Notes: generated by a model from the sequence alone, not told the origin. Numbered from the stretch's first letter, positions 1 to 8,050 are shown. The stretch: DNA of 33,390 nt from Bradyrhizobium jicamae (GCF_001440395.1 NZ_LLXZ01000211.1:13668-47057), one strand, 5' to 3'. Numbers and translations: made by a program.

Positions 1-504
1 CGCGTCCCAGAAGCCGACCCGCCCGCGGTTTCGCTCGGCGCCGACAATCATGAGCAAGGTCATGGCGGCGACTACGGGGCTCCAGAACTTGCCGATGATC
101 GAGAACTGATCGAACGCCATGCCGTCGAGCCCGCTCATCATGTGCGGCGCGAGCGACATGTATCCAGCCACCAGCAAGACGCTCGTCGCGCCAATCATCA
201 AAAGGCCGATCCGCCACAGGATCGCGCGCGTCAAACGGGATTGTTCCGCGAATTCGAGCGCGCCGAGATTGGTCTGGCCCTGAGCCAGTTCGATCGAGCG
301 CTGCGTCACCACGAGGAAAGCATGCAGAACGGCGATGCTGGCGAACACTGTGGCCGGAACGGCCATCCAGGCGTTGTTGAACGCAATCACGCGCATGGAA
401 GCGGCTAGCACCAGCCAGGGCATCGCTTCGAAAAAGCGAAATGGCCCGAATGAAACGTTGGGAAAGGCTTGGCTCTGAAGCTGCCGGCGCAGTGCGGTCG
501 TCAT
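1..504 (-). CDS. Integral membrane protein, N-terminal part (cut by window edge)
   Basis: An open reading frame runs leftward from an ATG at 502-504 to the window edge without a stop (168 codons visible). The translation starts MTTALRRQLQSQAFPNVSFG and contains several hydrophobic stretches, around residues 28-45, 48-66, 93-115 and 138-156, which look like membrane segments separated by short polar loops. I do not recognise the family. It is divergent from the gene starting at 690 and shares a 185-bp intergenic region with it. The C-terminus is missing, so neither length nor function can be judged. The start is the first in-frame ATG and has only a weak ribosome-binding site. Confidence 0.7.
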   Translation of the reverse strand, partial: MTTALRRQLQSQAFPNVSFGPFRFFEAMPWLVLAASMRVIAFNNAWMAVPATVFASIAVLHAFLVVTQRSIELAQGQTNLGALEFAEQSRLTRAILWRIGLLMIGATSVLLVAGYMSLAPHMMSGLDGMAFDQFSIIGKFWSPVVAAMTLLMIVGAERNRGRVGFWDA

Positions 505-621
505 GTCGCGACCATACTTGCGGAGGTTGAAGCCTCGATGGTGCTATTGGCTAAAATTGAACGGAAGCTGACGTTCCGGATGCTGCGCGATCCCGCGCGG
601 ACCTGTTGTGCGGGCGCAAGC

Positions 622-642
622 GGTTAACGAGGCGTTAACCAT
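622..642 (+). promoter_or_regulatory. Candidate CtrA-binding site
   Basis: The sequence GGTTAAC-GAGGC-GTTAACC is a perfect inverted repeat. It contains TTAA-N7-TTAA, and its right half continues as TTAACCAT (635-642), the known CtrA half-site form. A -10-like GCTAAT lies at 658-663, so the box sits roughly where a -35 region would be for the gene at 690. The match to the CtrA consensus is seen directly; regulation is inferred. Confidence 0.6.
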
Positions 643-689
643 ATTTATTCATTTGTTGCTAATCATTTCTCGCGCCGGAGGGTGCTTTC

Positions 690-1808
690 GTGACGATCTC
701 GGTTGGATCAAACGCAGCCTCCTACCTCAGCTATGCCGGCAATGCGTACGGGGCAGGCAACACGGCGTCGAAAGCCAGTCCTGCCTCGACCGACACCACC
801 GACACGTCCGCGCCGTCATCGTCGACCTCCGTCACTCTGTCTGACGAGGCCAAGGCCTATCTGGCGCGAACGGCGGCGGAAAGCGAACAGCCTTCAATCG
901 CGACCCTCACCACGAGGGCGCGCGCCTGGTTCGACCAGCAATATGTTGCGCTTGGAACGTCATCGGCGATGCTCGACGGGCAGGTCGCCGTCGATTTTTC
1001 CGGCCAGACGCGCGCCACTTTGTCGGTGATTGCTGACAACGCGAACGGCCAGTTCTCGACCGACGAGGTGACGGCGGCGACTAGGACATTGCAGGCCCGA
1101 TTCAACGACGCCGTGTCTCCCCATGTCGTGATTGCCCGGCACACCGGAGATTATGCAAGCCTTTACGCCGCGGCGTCGGATTATCTCGATCAGGCCGGCA
1201 GCGACGAGAAGGCAACGGCGGCCTGGAAGGATCAGAAGCAGGCCGTGCTGGAGGGCCTGGCCGCGGCCAGAGCAAGCTTCGGCAAGGCCCCTGTCACCGG
1301 CAACGATGCGGACCCGGTGAGGGCGCTGCTCGACAAAGCCCGAACGCAAACCTCATCGAACACGGATTCAAGTCCGGATGCGCTGGTAACCAACGCGCGG
1401 GCAATGCTCGACGCGCAAGCGGGTAACGCCAGGGACAATGGCAAGGACCTGGTATTCACCGGCGGCAGGCAGGCCGGACAGCAGGTGGATTTCACGGACT
1501 TCGACAATCGAACCCTGGCCATCATGGCGCTGAACGCCGATGCGTCGTTCTCGGCGCAGGAAGCCAGCGCCGCGAAGGCAGAACTCAACCAGCGCACACG
1601 AAGCAGCCTGGTGAACGCATTCGGCGGCGACGGCATACGGGCCAACAGTCTGTCGCTGCTCCAGCAATATTCGAACATGAGCTCCGAAGAGCGAAGCGTT
1701 CTCGGCTTCACCGAAGATTACGCCAACAGGATCGTTGCGAACTACCGCACGGCGGCATCGATACAGAACAATCTCGGTTCCGGTGCCGGGCTGGCGGCCT
1801 ATTTCTAG
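690..1808 (+). CDS. Hypothetical protein with duplicated ~75-residue module
   Basis: This 372-residue protein starts at a GTG preceded by GGAGG at 677-681. No family is recognised. The N-terminal 50 residues are rich in Ser, Thr and Ala with no hydrophobic signal. Residues about 71-141 and 231-310 are two copies of one module: each begins with an amphipathic helix (LTTRARAWFD, LVTNARAMLD), has a Q-x-x-DF segment, and then an EF-hand-like loop (residues 115-126 and 280-291). In both loops Asn is at position 3, Asn or Asp at 5, Phe at 8 and Glu at 12, but position 1 is Ala. A CtrA-like box upstream suggests cell-cycle or motility-linked expression, which is inference. The gene is convergent with clpS. 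Confidence 0.8.
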   Translation: MTISVGSNAASYLSYAGNAYGAGNTASKASPASTDTTDTSAPSSSTSVTLSDEAKAYLARTAAESEQPSIATLTTRARAWFDQQYVALGTSSAMLDGQVAVDFSGQTRATLSVIADNANGQFSTDEVTAATRTLQARFNDAVSPHVVIARHTGDYASLYAAASDYLDQAGSDEKATAAWKDQKQAVLEGLAAARASFGKAPVTGNDADPVRALLDKARTQTSSNTDSSPDALVTNARAMLDAQAGNARDNGKDLVFTGGRQAGQQVDFTDFDNRTLAIMALNADASFSAQEASAAKAELNQRTRSSLVNAFGGDGIRANSLSLLQQYSNMSSEERSVLGFTEDYANRIVANYRTAASIQNNLGSGAGLAAYF

Positions 1809-1817
1809 TGGCGCCCG

Positions 1818-2123
1818 CTATTCCTCCGGCTCGGTGGTGAACAGCAGCGGATAGCCCTTGGCGCGGCCGGCGTCGGTGGCGCGGGTGGCCTTGGTTTCCG
1901 CGACATCCCTGGTGAACACGGCGACCACGCAGACGCCGCGGCGGTGCGCTGTTATCATCACCTTGTGGGCCTGGTCCTCAGTCATGCGGAATTCGGCTTT
2001 CAGCACCGTGACGACGAATTCGCGTGGTGTGTAATCGTCATTGATCAGGATGACCTTGTGCAGCCGCGGCCGCTCGGTCTTGGTTTTGACCTTCGTTTTT
2101 GGCGTGGCGGTGGTATCAGCCAT
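1818..2123 (-). CDS. clpS: ATP-dependent Clp protease adaptor ClpS (ClpS2 type)
   Basis: ClpS adaptors deliver substrates with N-degrons to ClpAP. The 101-residue protein has a flexible Lys/Thr-rich N-terminal extension (residues 1-19), then the N-degron pocket signature INDDYTPREF (residues 27-36), the pocket His in MITAHRRG (His60) and the conserved VAETKA segment. Arg replaces the Met found in E. coli in the TPMEF part, and the C-terminus is PLLFTTEPEE. These features match the second alphaproteobacterial paralogue, ClpS2, which has a narrower N-end specificity. No clpA lies beside it, which also fits the paralogue rather than the clpA-linked copy. The start is the ATG at 2121-2123. Confidence 0.93.
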   Translation of the reverse strand: MADTTATPKTKVKTKTERPRLHKVILINDDYTPREFVVTVLKAEFRMTEDQAHKVMITAHRRGVCVVAVFTRDVAETKATRATDAGRAKGYPLLFTTEPEE

Positions 2124-2169
2124 TCCAGCGTAATCCCGAAGCGAGCGAATTTTGGCAGGCCAGCAGCGC

Positions 2170-3483
2170 TCAGTTGGCGCGGCAATCTGCCAGGCGCTGC
2201 GCCATGGTCTGATCGCCGCGGCTGACGGCCGTCTCGATCAGTTTACAGGCTCCGGGCCGGTCCTGAAACTGGGCGTTTGCCGAGAGTTTCAGCGCTATCA
2301 GGGCGGCCATCGCGCCGGGCTCGTCGAGTTCCGCTGCTTCCACCGCGTAATAGAGCGTGCCCTTGGGATGGCTGACCTGCGTTTCCGGATATTCGGCAAG
2401 CAGCCGCACCACCTGCATGCGGGCGTCGAAGTCCCACGCACCGGCGCGGTCGATCAGGTTGACCGCTTCCTGGATGTCGCGCGGCAGCAGCTTGCCTTCG
2501 AGCATGAGCTGTCCGAGCATGCCCTTGGCCATCCAGCTATCGCGCGGGCCTTTCAGCAACGACACCGCGCGCTTGGGGTCGGCAGGGCCGCCTTCGCCTG
2601 CGATCAGCATTTCGGCAAGCGGCACGATCGCGCCGCCGGGATCGGGACGGCGGGCTTCCTCGAGCAGCTCGCGTGCGCGCACCGGGTTTTCCTTGCGGAT
2701 CGCGATGGCCAGTTCGCGCTGGGCGCCGAACACGCCGGCCTGTGTCGTTCTTTCCAGCATGTCGAGGCCGCGGGCACGCTCCTCCGGTTTGTCTGAGGTC
2801 ACCAGCAAGCTGCCGAGCATCACAAGCAAACCGCCTTTGCTCGAGCTTTTTGCCGGGTTCTCGACTGCGCGCTCCGCCCAGTATCGTGCCGCCGCGGGAT
2901 CGCGCTTCACGGTGGTGCCGCGATCGAGTAGCGCGGCCAGCCTGGACGTGGCGGCGGGATGGCCGAGTTCGGCCGCCTTGCGCAGCGCCTGATCGGCCTC
3001 GGCGCGGGTGACCAGCGGCACCTTGTCAAGGTCGCCGCGATCCCAGGAGCGATGATGTTCGTAGAGCTGGAAGTACGCCTCGCCACTGCCCTGCGACGCC
3101 GCTTCGCGCAGCATGGCAATCGCCTCACCCTTCTGCGCGTAGGGCAGGTTGCGCGCATACGCGGCCTTGAGATCGGCGTTCGCTGGATTGGCTTCGAATG
3201 CCATCTTGCAGGCGTCGTGGTGCAAGTCCCAGCGCCGGCGTTTGGCGTCGCCGTCGAGATACTCCTTCGGCTCTTCAAAGAGCTGCTCGCAGAGTTCAAT
3301 GGCATTCTGCGGCGTCAGCACCGGTTCCGGTTGCGCCACCTTGGGCTGGCCGGGGCCTGAGAATACCAACGGCAATGACAGCACCGCGACGACAAGTGCT
3401 GCGAATATCCCCGACCAGAGCGCGATCGTGCGTGTTGCCGGGGGTAGGCTGTCATTTGCTGGAATTTTCGGGGGCGTAACCAT
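2170..3483 (-). CDS. Membrane-anchored Sel1-repeat (TPR-like) protein
   Basis: The protein has 437 residues. A short cytoplasmic N-terminus is followed by one membrane segment (about residues 20-42), a Pro-rich linker and then a long array of Sel1-like helical repeats, visible as recurring A-x3-G-x-x-A patterns: EAASQGSGEAYFQLYEH, KAAELGHPAATSRLAALLDR, LKGPRDSWMAKGMLGQLMLE, ELDEPGAMAALIALKL. Sel1 repeats are protein-protein interaction scaffolds, so the likely role is as a periplasmic or membrane-linked adaptor. No partner is evident from the neighbours. It is divergent from the DUF1194 gene across a 229-bp gap. Start: ATG at 3481-3483. Confidence 0.85.
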   Translation of the reverse strand: MVTPPKIPANDSLPPATRTIALWSGIFAALVVAVLSLPLVFSGPGQPKVAQPEPVLTPQNAIELCEQLFEEPKEYLDGDAKRRRWDLHHDACKMAFEANPANADLKAAYARNLPYAQKGEAIAMLREAASQGSGEAYFQLYEHHRSWDRGDLDKVPLVTRAEADQALRKAAELGHPAATSRLAALLDRGTTVKRDPAAARYWAERAVENPAKSSSKGGLLVMLGSLLVTSDKPEERARGLDMLERTTQAGVFGAQRELAIAIRKENPVRARELLEEARRPDPGGAIVPLAEMLIAGEGGPADPKRAVSLLKGPRDSWMAKGMLGQLMLEGKLLPRDIQEAVNLIDRAGAWDFDARMQVVRLLAEYPETQVSHPKGTLYYAVEAAELDEPGAMAALIALKLSANAQFQDRPGACKLIETAVSRGDQTMAQRLADCRAN

Positions 3484-3712
3484 GTCCGTGCCGCTCGCGG
3501 CCTCTTGCTGGCCGCACGTTTCTGTCGCGGGAAGCGCGAGATTTGTTCAAAAGCGGTATCGGGAGCCTATCCTTGCCGCTGATAACACCAGGAACCGTGC
3601 CTGGACGCCTGAATGTTCGGCACTAACCCGAATGTGAAGGACAAATGATTTCAGCGCTTTGCGTCCGCCGTTTTGCATGTCACCATCACTGTCGTTCGAC
3701 GGGAGGGCCGCA

Positions 3713-4570
3713 ATGCGCTGGTATGTCTCGATCGGGGTCGTGCTTGTAGCCGGCGCACTCGCCGGCGGAGACGTGGCGAGTTTTGCCGCGCCGAACCCGG
3801 CGAACCGGCCGGGCCAGCAACTGAGCGCCGCCAACAAGGATGCCCATCCGACCGTCGATGTGGAACTCGTCCTTGCCGTCGACGTCTCCTACTCGATGGA
3901 TCTGGATGAACTCGCGCTGCAGCGGGAAGGCTACGCGCAGGCGATCGTCTCCAAGGAGTTCCTGCAGGCGCTGAAGAGCGGCCCGAACGGCAGGATCGCG
4001 ATCACCTATTTCGAATGGGCGGCCTCCACCGACCAGAAGATCATCATCCCCTGGCGGGTGATCGACGGGCCGGAGACGGCCGATGCCGTCGCCAACGAGA
4101 TCGTCAAAACCCCGATCCGCCGCGCCTCGCGCACCTCGATTTCGGGTGCGATCAATTTCGCCATGCCGCTGTTCGAGGAGAACCCGCACCGCGGCCTGCG
4201 GCGAGTGATCGATATTTCCGGCGACGGCCCGAACAACAACGGCATGCCGGTGACGGTCGCCCGCGATGCCGCGATCGAGAAGGGCGTCATCATCAACGGT
4301 CTGCCGATCATGGTGAAGGAGCCGTCCTATTCCACCATGGATATCGACAATCTCGATTTCTATTACGAGGACTGCGTCATCGGCGGCCCCGGCTCGTTCG
4401 TGGTCACGATCAAGGAGCGCGAAAAGTTCAAGGAAGCGATCCGTACCAAGCTGCTGCTGGAAATCGCCGGCCGCACCCCCGAACGCCCCGTCGTGCCGGC
4501 CGCCGGCCGGGAGCCGCGCGTCAATTGCATGATCGGCGAAAAGATCTGGCAGGACCGCTGGGGAAGGTAG
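3713..4570 (+). CDS. DUF1194 (VWA-like) secreted protein
   Basis: I place the start at the ATG at 3713, behind GGGAGGG at 3701-3707, instead of an in-frame start 54 bases upstream. This gives 285 residues beginning with a Sec-type signal peptide (MRWYVSIGVVLVAGALAGG). The body is a von Willebrand A-like fold with a MIDAS motif D-V-S-Y-S (Asp57, Ser59, Ser61), the MIDAS Thr candidate in SRTSISGAI and an Asp-rich turn in DISGDGPNNNG. This is the pattern of the DUF1194 family, exported proteins of unknown function found widely in rhizobia. Metal-dependent ligand binding outside the cytoplasm is the family-based inference. Confidence 0.88.
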   Translation: MRWYVSIGVVLVAGALAGGDVASFAAPNPANRPGQQLSAANKDAHPTVDVELVLAVDVSYSMDLDELALQREGYAQAIVSKEFLQALKSGPNGRIAITYFEWAASTDQKIIIPWRVIDGPETADAVANEIVKTPIRRASRTSISGAINFAMPLFEENPHRGLRRVIDISGDGPNNNGMPVTVARDAAIEKGVIINGLPIMVKEPSYSTMDIDNLDFYYEDCVIGGPGSFVVTIKEREKFKEAIRTKLLLEIAGRTPERPVVPAAGREPRVNCMIGEKIWQDRWGR

Positions 4571-4625
4571 GTCCTTCTTAACCTCCCTTGGAGGGTGAGC
4601 AACGGCCGAACATGTTTCGATAGGC

Positions 4626-4805
4626 TCAATCGCCCTTGCTGCGGCGCTGATGCCGCTCGAGGCGCTGCCGCTGCGCTCTCATGCGCTTGATGTCCTCATC
4701 GAGCGCGTCCATTTCCTCGCTGCGTCGCTCGTCCCTCGACTTCTGATCGTTGGAGCGCAGTTTTCCCAGCACTTTCTCCACGGAGAGTTTTGGTGTCTCA
4801 GCCAT
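4626..4805 (-). CDS. Small charged hypothetical protein
   Basis: This 59-residue protein begins MAETPKLSVEKVLGKLRSND and is followed by a strongly charged helix rich in Arg, Glu and Lys (DERRSEEMDALDEDIKRMRA), likely a short coiled coil. A start four codons upstream (4815-4817) is also possible; I prefer the ATG at 4803-4805, which has GGGA about seven bases before it. No function is recognised. The upstream region is shared with the divergent gene at 4981 and contains a FixK/FNR-like box. Confidence 0.65.
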   Translation of the reverse strand: MAETPKLSVEKVLGKLRSNDQKSRDERRSEEMDALDEDIKRMRAQRQRLERHQRRSKGD

Positions 4806-4830
4806 CGTTATTCCCATGCCCTGGGGTGGC

Positions 4831-4849
4831 GATAGACGGATGATCTATC
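4831..4849. promoter_or_regulatory. Inverted repeat GATAGA-N7-TCTATC
   Basis: Perfect 6-bp arms separated by 7 bp lie in the divergent intergenic region between 4805 and 4981. The size fits an operator half-turn spacing or a small hairpin at the start of the leftward transcript. No regulator can be assigned. Confidence 0.3.
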
Positions 4850-4878
4850 GCAAGATCTGCGCTGCCGGACGGCGCATC

Positions 4879-4892
4879 TTGATCTAGGTCAA
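4879..4892. promoter_or_regulatory. Candidate FNR/FixK-type box (anaerobox)
   Basis: TTGAT-CTAG-GTCAA matches the CRP/FNR-family consensus TTGAT-N4-ATCAA at 9 of 10 defined bases. In bradyrhizobia such boxes are bound by FixK2 and control micro-oxic genes. It lies 88 bp upstream of the ATG at 4981 and 73 bp upstream of the divergent ATG at 4805, so it could serve either gene. The motif is seen; the regulation is inference. Confidence 0.55.
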
Positions 4893-4980
4893 TATCGCCG
4901 AACCGGCGGTGCCGAACGATGCCTCGCTTGCCGCGCGCATCGACCCGGTCACCACGTCCATCGATACCAGAGTAGGGCAC

Positions 4981-5445
4981 ATGAGACTTCCCGTCTGGCT
5001 GCTGGCCGCAATGCTATCGCTGACGGGTGCAGGCGCAGGTCACGCAAAGGTCAGGATTGCGAATGACCGGGGCGGAATTATCGAGCGTTACATCGATCGA
5101 TACAAGCAATTGAGGGCTTCGCGGCAATCGGTGATCATCGACGGCCTTTGCGCCTCGGCCTGCACGATCGTGCTGTCGGAGATTCCTCACGACAGGATCT
5201 GTGTGACTTCAAAAGCCAGGCTGGCATTCCACGCGGCCTGGGATTTCGGTCTGCGCGGTCGCGCGGTCACGAATCGGGGAGCGACGCGATGGCTCTATTC
5301 GATGTATCCCTCGCCAGTGCGGCAGTGGATCGCCGGTCGCGGTGGCTTGACGCCGCGCACGATCTTTCTGCAGGGCAGGCAACTGGAGGAGATGTATCGC
5401 CCTTGTGACCTCAATGCGCTGGCCACCCTCGGCACGCGCAGATGA
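4981..5445 (+). CDS. Secreted ClpP/crotonase-fold-like protein
   Basis: Choosing the ATG at 4981 gives a 154-residue protein with a clear Sec signal peptide (MRLPVWLLAAMLSLTGAGAG, cleavage near HAK). The in-frame start at 4909 would put a charged stretch in front of the signal. The core motif IDGLCASACTIVLS resembles the nucleophile region of ClpP-like periplasmic proteins (COG3904-like), with Ser in C-A-S-A-C, and a candidate His follows in ARLAFHAAWD. Two Cys flank the Ser. A protease or peptidase role is a fold-level guess and substrates are unknown. A FixK/FNR-like box lies upstream. Confidence 0.75.
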   Translation: MRLPVWLLAAMLSLTGAGAGHAKVRIANDRGGIIERYIDRYKQLRASRQSVIIDGLCASACTIVLSEIPHDRICVTSKARLAFHAAWDFGLRGRAVTNRGATRWLYSMYPSPVRQWIAGRGGLTPRTIFLQGRQLEEMYRPCDLNALATLGTRR

Positions 5446-5464
5446 TCGTCTTGACGAGGAGGCG

Positions 5465-6712
5465 TCAGCGCCTGAACCGCGCCACCAGCTCCACATGCGG
5501 CGTGTGGCGGAACTGGTCGACCGGCGTGACGCCTTCAATCCGGTAGCCGCCGTTGATCAAGATCTTCGCGTCGCGTGCGAAGGTCGTGACGTTGCAGGAT
5601 ACCGCAACCACCGTCGGCACCTTGCTCGCAGCCAACTGTGTCGCCTGCGCCTGCGCGCCCTGCCGCGGCGGGTCGAATACGACCGCATCGAAGTCGCGCA
5701 GTTCCTGCGGCATCAGCGGGCGGCGAAACAGGTCGCGCGCCTCGGCCTTCACCGGCTTCAGTCCCGATGTGGAGGTCGCTGCCTTCTGCAGCGCCGCAAC
5801 TGCGCCGGCGTCGCTGTCGAGCGCGATTACCCGTGACTTCGCCGCCAGCCGCAGTGCGAAGGGGCCGACGCCGCAAAAGAGATCGGCGATATGTTTGGCG
5901 CGCCTGCAATGATCCGATACCAGCTCGGCCAGCGCCGCTTCGCCTGCCACCGTTGCCTGCAGGAACGAGCCGGGCGGCAGAACGACCTGCGCGCTGCCCA
6001 TCGAGACGACCGGCGGCGTTTGCATCAGGACCAGTTCGCCGTGGCGCGTCAGCCGCGCCAGCCGGTGCTGTCCGGCGATGCGCGACAGAAGCGCAATCAT
6101 GGCTGATGACACCGGGCCGGAGCCGCGCACGTCGACATCAAGCCCGCTATTGGTCGCCGTGACCTGGATATCGAGCGGCTTGCCCATCGCGATCAGCGGC
6201 TCGGCGATGGCCCAGGCCGCCTCGATCGCGCTGCCGAGTTGCGGGTCGAGGATCGGGCAGCGGTCGATCGGGACGATGTCGTGCGAACCCGCCGCCGCAT
6301 AGCCGACCTTGAGCACGTCGTGCGTGCCCATCCGCGCGTGCAGGGTGATGCGCCTGCGGCCCGCGCCATGGGCGTCGACCAGGGGCGCGACGTCGCAATC
6401 GATGCCCGCCTGCGCCAGCGTTGTCACCACGAGCTCGCGCTTCCAGGCGCGATAGGGCGCGGCGTCCCAGTGCTGGATCGCACAGCCGCCGCAGACGCCG
6501 AAATGCGGACAGAACGGCGCGACGCGCGCCGGGCTTGCGGTTTCGACCTTGAGCAATCGCCGGCGGTCGGGATGGTGGCCGGGCACCGGGCCGACTGCCA
6601 CCGTCTCGCCGCCCAGCGTGTAGGGAACGTAGACATTGCCGCCGCCCGACATGGCGACGCCATCGCCATGGTGGCCGACGTGGTCGATGACGAGGCACTC
6701 GCTCTCAGCCAC
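5465..6712 (-). CDS. Class I SAM-dependent RNA m5U methyltransferase (TrmA/RlmD family)
   Basis: This 415-residue enzyme of the TrmA/RumA family probably methylates C5 of a uridine in 23S rRNA. An N-terminal TRAM-like domain (residues 1-58) is followed by the [4Fe-4S] Cys set C68-x5-C74-x2-C77 with a fourth Cys at 152. The C-terminal Rossmann domain has the SAM motif LFCGVGPFALRLA (about 278-290), DPPRQGA (347-353), the catalytic Cys373 in VSCNVTTFARD and the terminal base Glu408 in HVELV. The start is a GTG at 6710-6712 that overlaps the end of tlyA by 8 bases, implying translational coupling. Which uridine is modified cannot be told from sequence. Confidence 0.9.
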   Translation of the reverse strand: MAESECLVIDHVGHHGDGVAMSGGGNVYVPYTLGGETVAVGPVPGHHPDRRRLLKVETASPARVAPFCPHFGVCGGCAIQHWDAAPYRAWKRELVVTTLAQAGIDCDVAPLVDAHGAGRRRITLHARMGTHDVLKVGYAAAGSHDIVPIDRCPILDPQLGSAIEAAWAIAEPLIAMGKPLDIQVTATNSGLDVDVRGSGPVSSAMIALLSRIAGQHRLARLTRHGELVLMQTPPVVSMGSAQVVLPPGSFLQATVAGEAALAELVSDHCRRAKHIADLFCGVGPFALRLAAKSRVIALDSDAGAVAALQKAATSTSGLKPVKAEARDLFRRPLMPQELRDFDAVVFDPPRQGAQAQATQLAASKVPTVVAVSCNVTTFARDAKILINGGYRIEGVTPVDQFRHTPHVELVARFRR

Positions 6713-7460
6713 GGCGCGCGCCCATGAAGAATTCGATATTGCCGTCGCCGCCCTTGATCGACGACGGAAATACCTCGATGCCGGTGCAGCCGAGGGATGC
6801 GGCGAACGCCGAAATGTCGTCGCAGATTTCCTGATGCACCATGGCGTTGCGGATGATGCCGTGCTTGGAATGCTTTCGCTCCGCCTCGAATTGCGGCTTG
6901 ATCAGCGCGAGCAGCTGCATGGGGGCCGCCGCCAGCTCCAGCGCGACCGGCAGCACCGCCTTCAGTGAAATGAAACTGACGTCGATCACGACGACATCGG
7001 GCCGCGCGGGCAGTCGCTTGCCTTCGTATTTGCGAATATCGGTTTCTTCCATCGACACGACACGGGGATGGCCGTGCAGCGAGGGATGCAACTGGCTGTG
7101 GCCGACATCGACGGCGAACACGAGGCTGGCGCCGTTTGCCAGCAACACCTCGGTAAAGCCGCCGGTGGAGGCGCCGACGTCGAGGCAGACGTGGCCCTCG
7201 ATATCGATCGGATATTGCTCCAGCGCGCCGGCGAGCTTGACGCCGCCGCGCGAGACCCAGGGGTGCGCGGGCTGCGCGCTCAAATTGGCATTGGCGGCGA
7301 TCATTTCCGACGCCTTTGACACCGGCCGGCCGTCGGCCATGACGCCGCCAGCGTCGATCGCGGCGCGGGCTCGCGCACGGCTTTCGAACAGGCCGCGCTC
7401 GACCAAAAGCACGTCCACGCGCTTGCGGGCCGAAGTCTCTTTGTCGTCCTTGCCAGCCAA
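6705..7460 (-). CDS. tlyA: TlyA family rRNA 2'-O-methyltransferase
   Basis: The protein has 251 residues, normal for the family. An N-terminal S4 RNA-binding domain (RKRVDVLLVERGLFESRARA, then VMADGRPVSK) is joined to an FtsJ-like Rossmann domain with SAM motif CLDVGASTGGFTEVLL, acidic DVGHSQL, VVIDVSFISLK and LLALIKPQFE, which supplies the K-D-K-E-type catalytic residues. TlyA enzymes methylate cytidine 2'-OH groups in rRNA; in some bacteria this affects capreomycin sensitivity. The start appears to be TTG (7458-7460), 2 bases after the stop of the deoxyribosyltransferase gene. It overlaps the following methyltransferase gene, so the three genes form one operon. Confidence 0.92.
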   Translation of the reverse strand: MAGKDDKETSARKRVDVLLVERGLFESRARARAAIDAGGVMADGRPVSKASEMIAANANLSAQPAHPWVSRGGVKLAGALEQYPIDIEGHVCLDVGASTGGFTEVLLANGASLVFAVDVGHSQLHPSLHGHPRVVSMEETDIRKYEGKRLPARPDVVVIDVSFISLKAVLPVALELAAAPMQLLALIKPQFEAERKHSKHGIIRNAMVHQEICDDISAFAASLGCTGIEVFPSSIKGGDGNIEFFMGARRG

Positions 7461-7462
7461 TG

Positions 7463-8026
7463 TCAGTCCGGTCTGCCGGTGGCGCGATCCGCCGCGAGCG
7501 CGACGCAGGCCTCGAACGAGGTGAGATCGAGCCAGATATCTTGAGGCGGCTCTCGCGGCGTCACCAGTCTAGCACCATGCAGGTCCAGCGTGTGGATCAT
7601 CATGAGATTGTCGGGCAGGCCGAAATCCTCCACCGTGAGTCCATCGGCGTCGATCATGTGACCGGCGTCCGACGTCGTGATGCGGAACGACCGCGCCACG
7701 CGGTCGGCGTAGATGGCCGGATCGTTGCTGTAGGCAAAACAGCGCTTGCCGCGGCCGGCCATGTAGCCGAGTTCATAGACTGTGCCGGCGTCGGCACTGG
7801 GGCCGCGAAATGGCGTCAGGTTGGCAATGATCGCATCCGCCGCATCCATCATGGCCTGGTTGGCCTTGAAGATCGCGAGCGAAGCATCGGTGGCGGCGAG
7901 ATCGACCGCATTGTCGAGCGGATAGAGGCCGGTCAACCCATAGCGGGCGCAGATCGCGGCCTTGCGGCGGCCGATCTCGACGGCATCCGGCAGGAACACG
8001 TCGGGACCTGCCAGATAGATCTTCAT
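7463..8026 (-). CDS. Nucleoside 2-deoxyribosyltransferase
   Basis: A 187-residue protein of the N-deoxyribosyltransferase family, which moves deoxyribose between nucleobases or hydrolyses nucleoside monophosphates in salvage. The N-terminus MKIYLAGPDVFLPDA is the typical first strand and loop. ADAIIANLTPFRGPSADAGT and VYELGYMAGRGKR contain the substrate loop and the conserved Glu of the E-L-G-Y motif, the expected nucleophile. It is the first gene of a tight operon with tlyA and the RNA methyltransferase; a strong hairpin separates it from dxs upstream. Confidence 0.9.
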   Translation of the reverse strand: MKIYLAGPDVFLPDAVEIGRRKAAICARYGLTGLYPLDNAVDLAATDASLAIFKANQAMMDAADAIIANLTPFRGPSADAGTVYELGYMAGRGKRCFAYSNDPAIYADRVARSFRITTSDAGHMIDADGLTVEDFGLPDNLMMIHTLDLHGARLVTPREPPQDIWLDLTSFEACVALAADRATGRPD

Positions 8027-8050
8027 GGAATTACCGGCGAAAGGGCCAAA

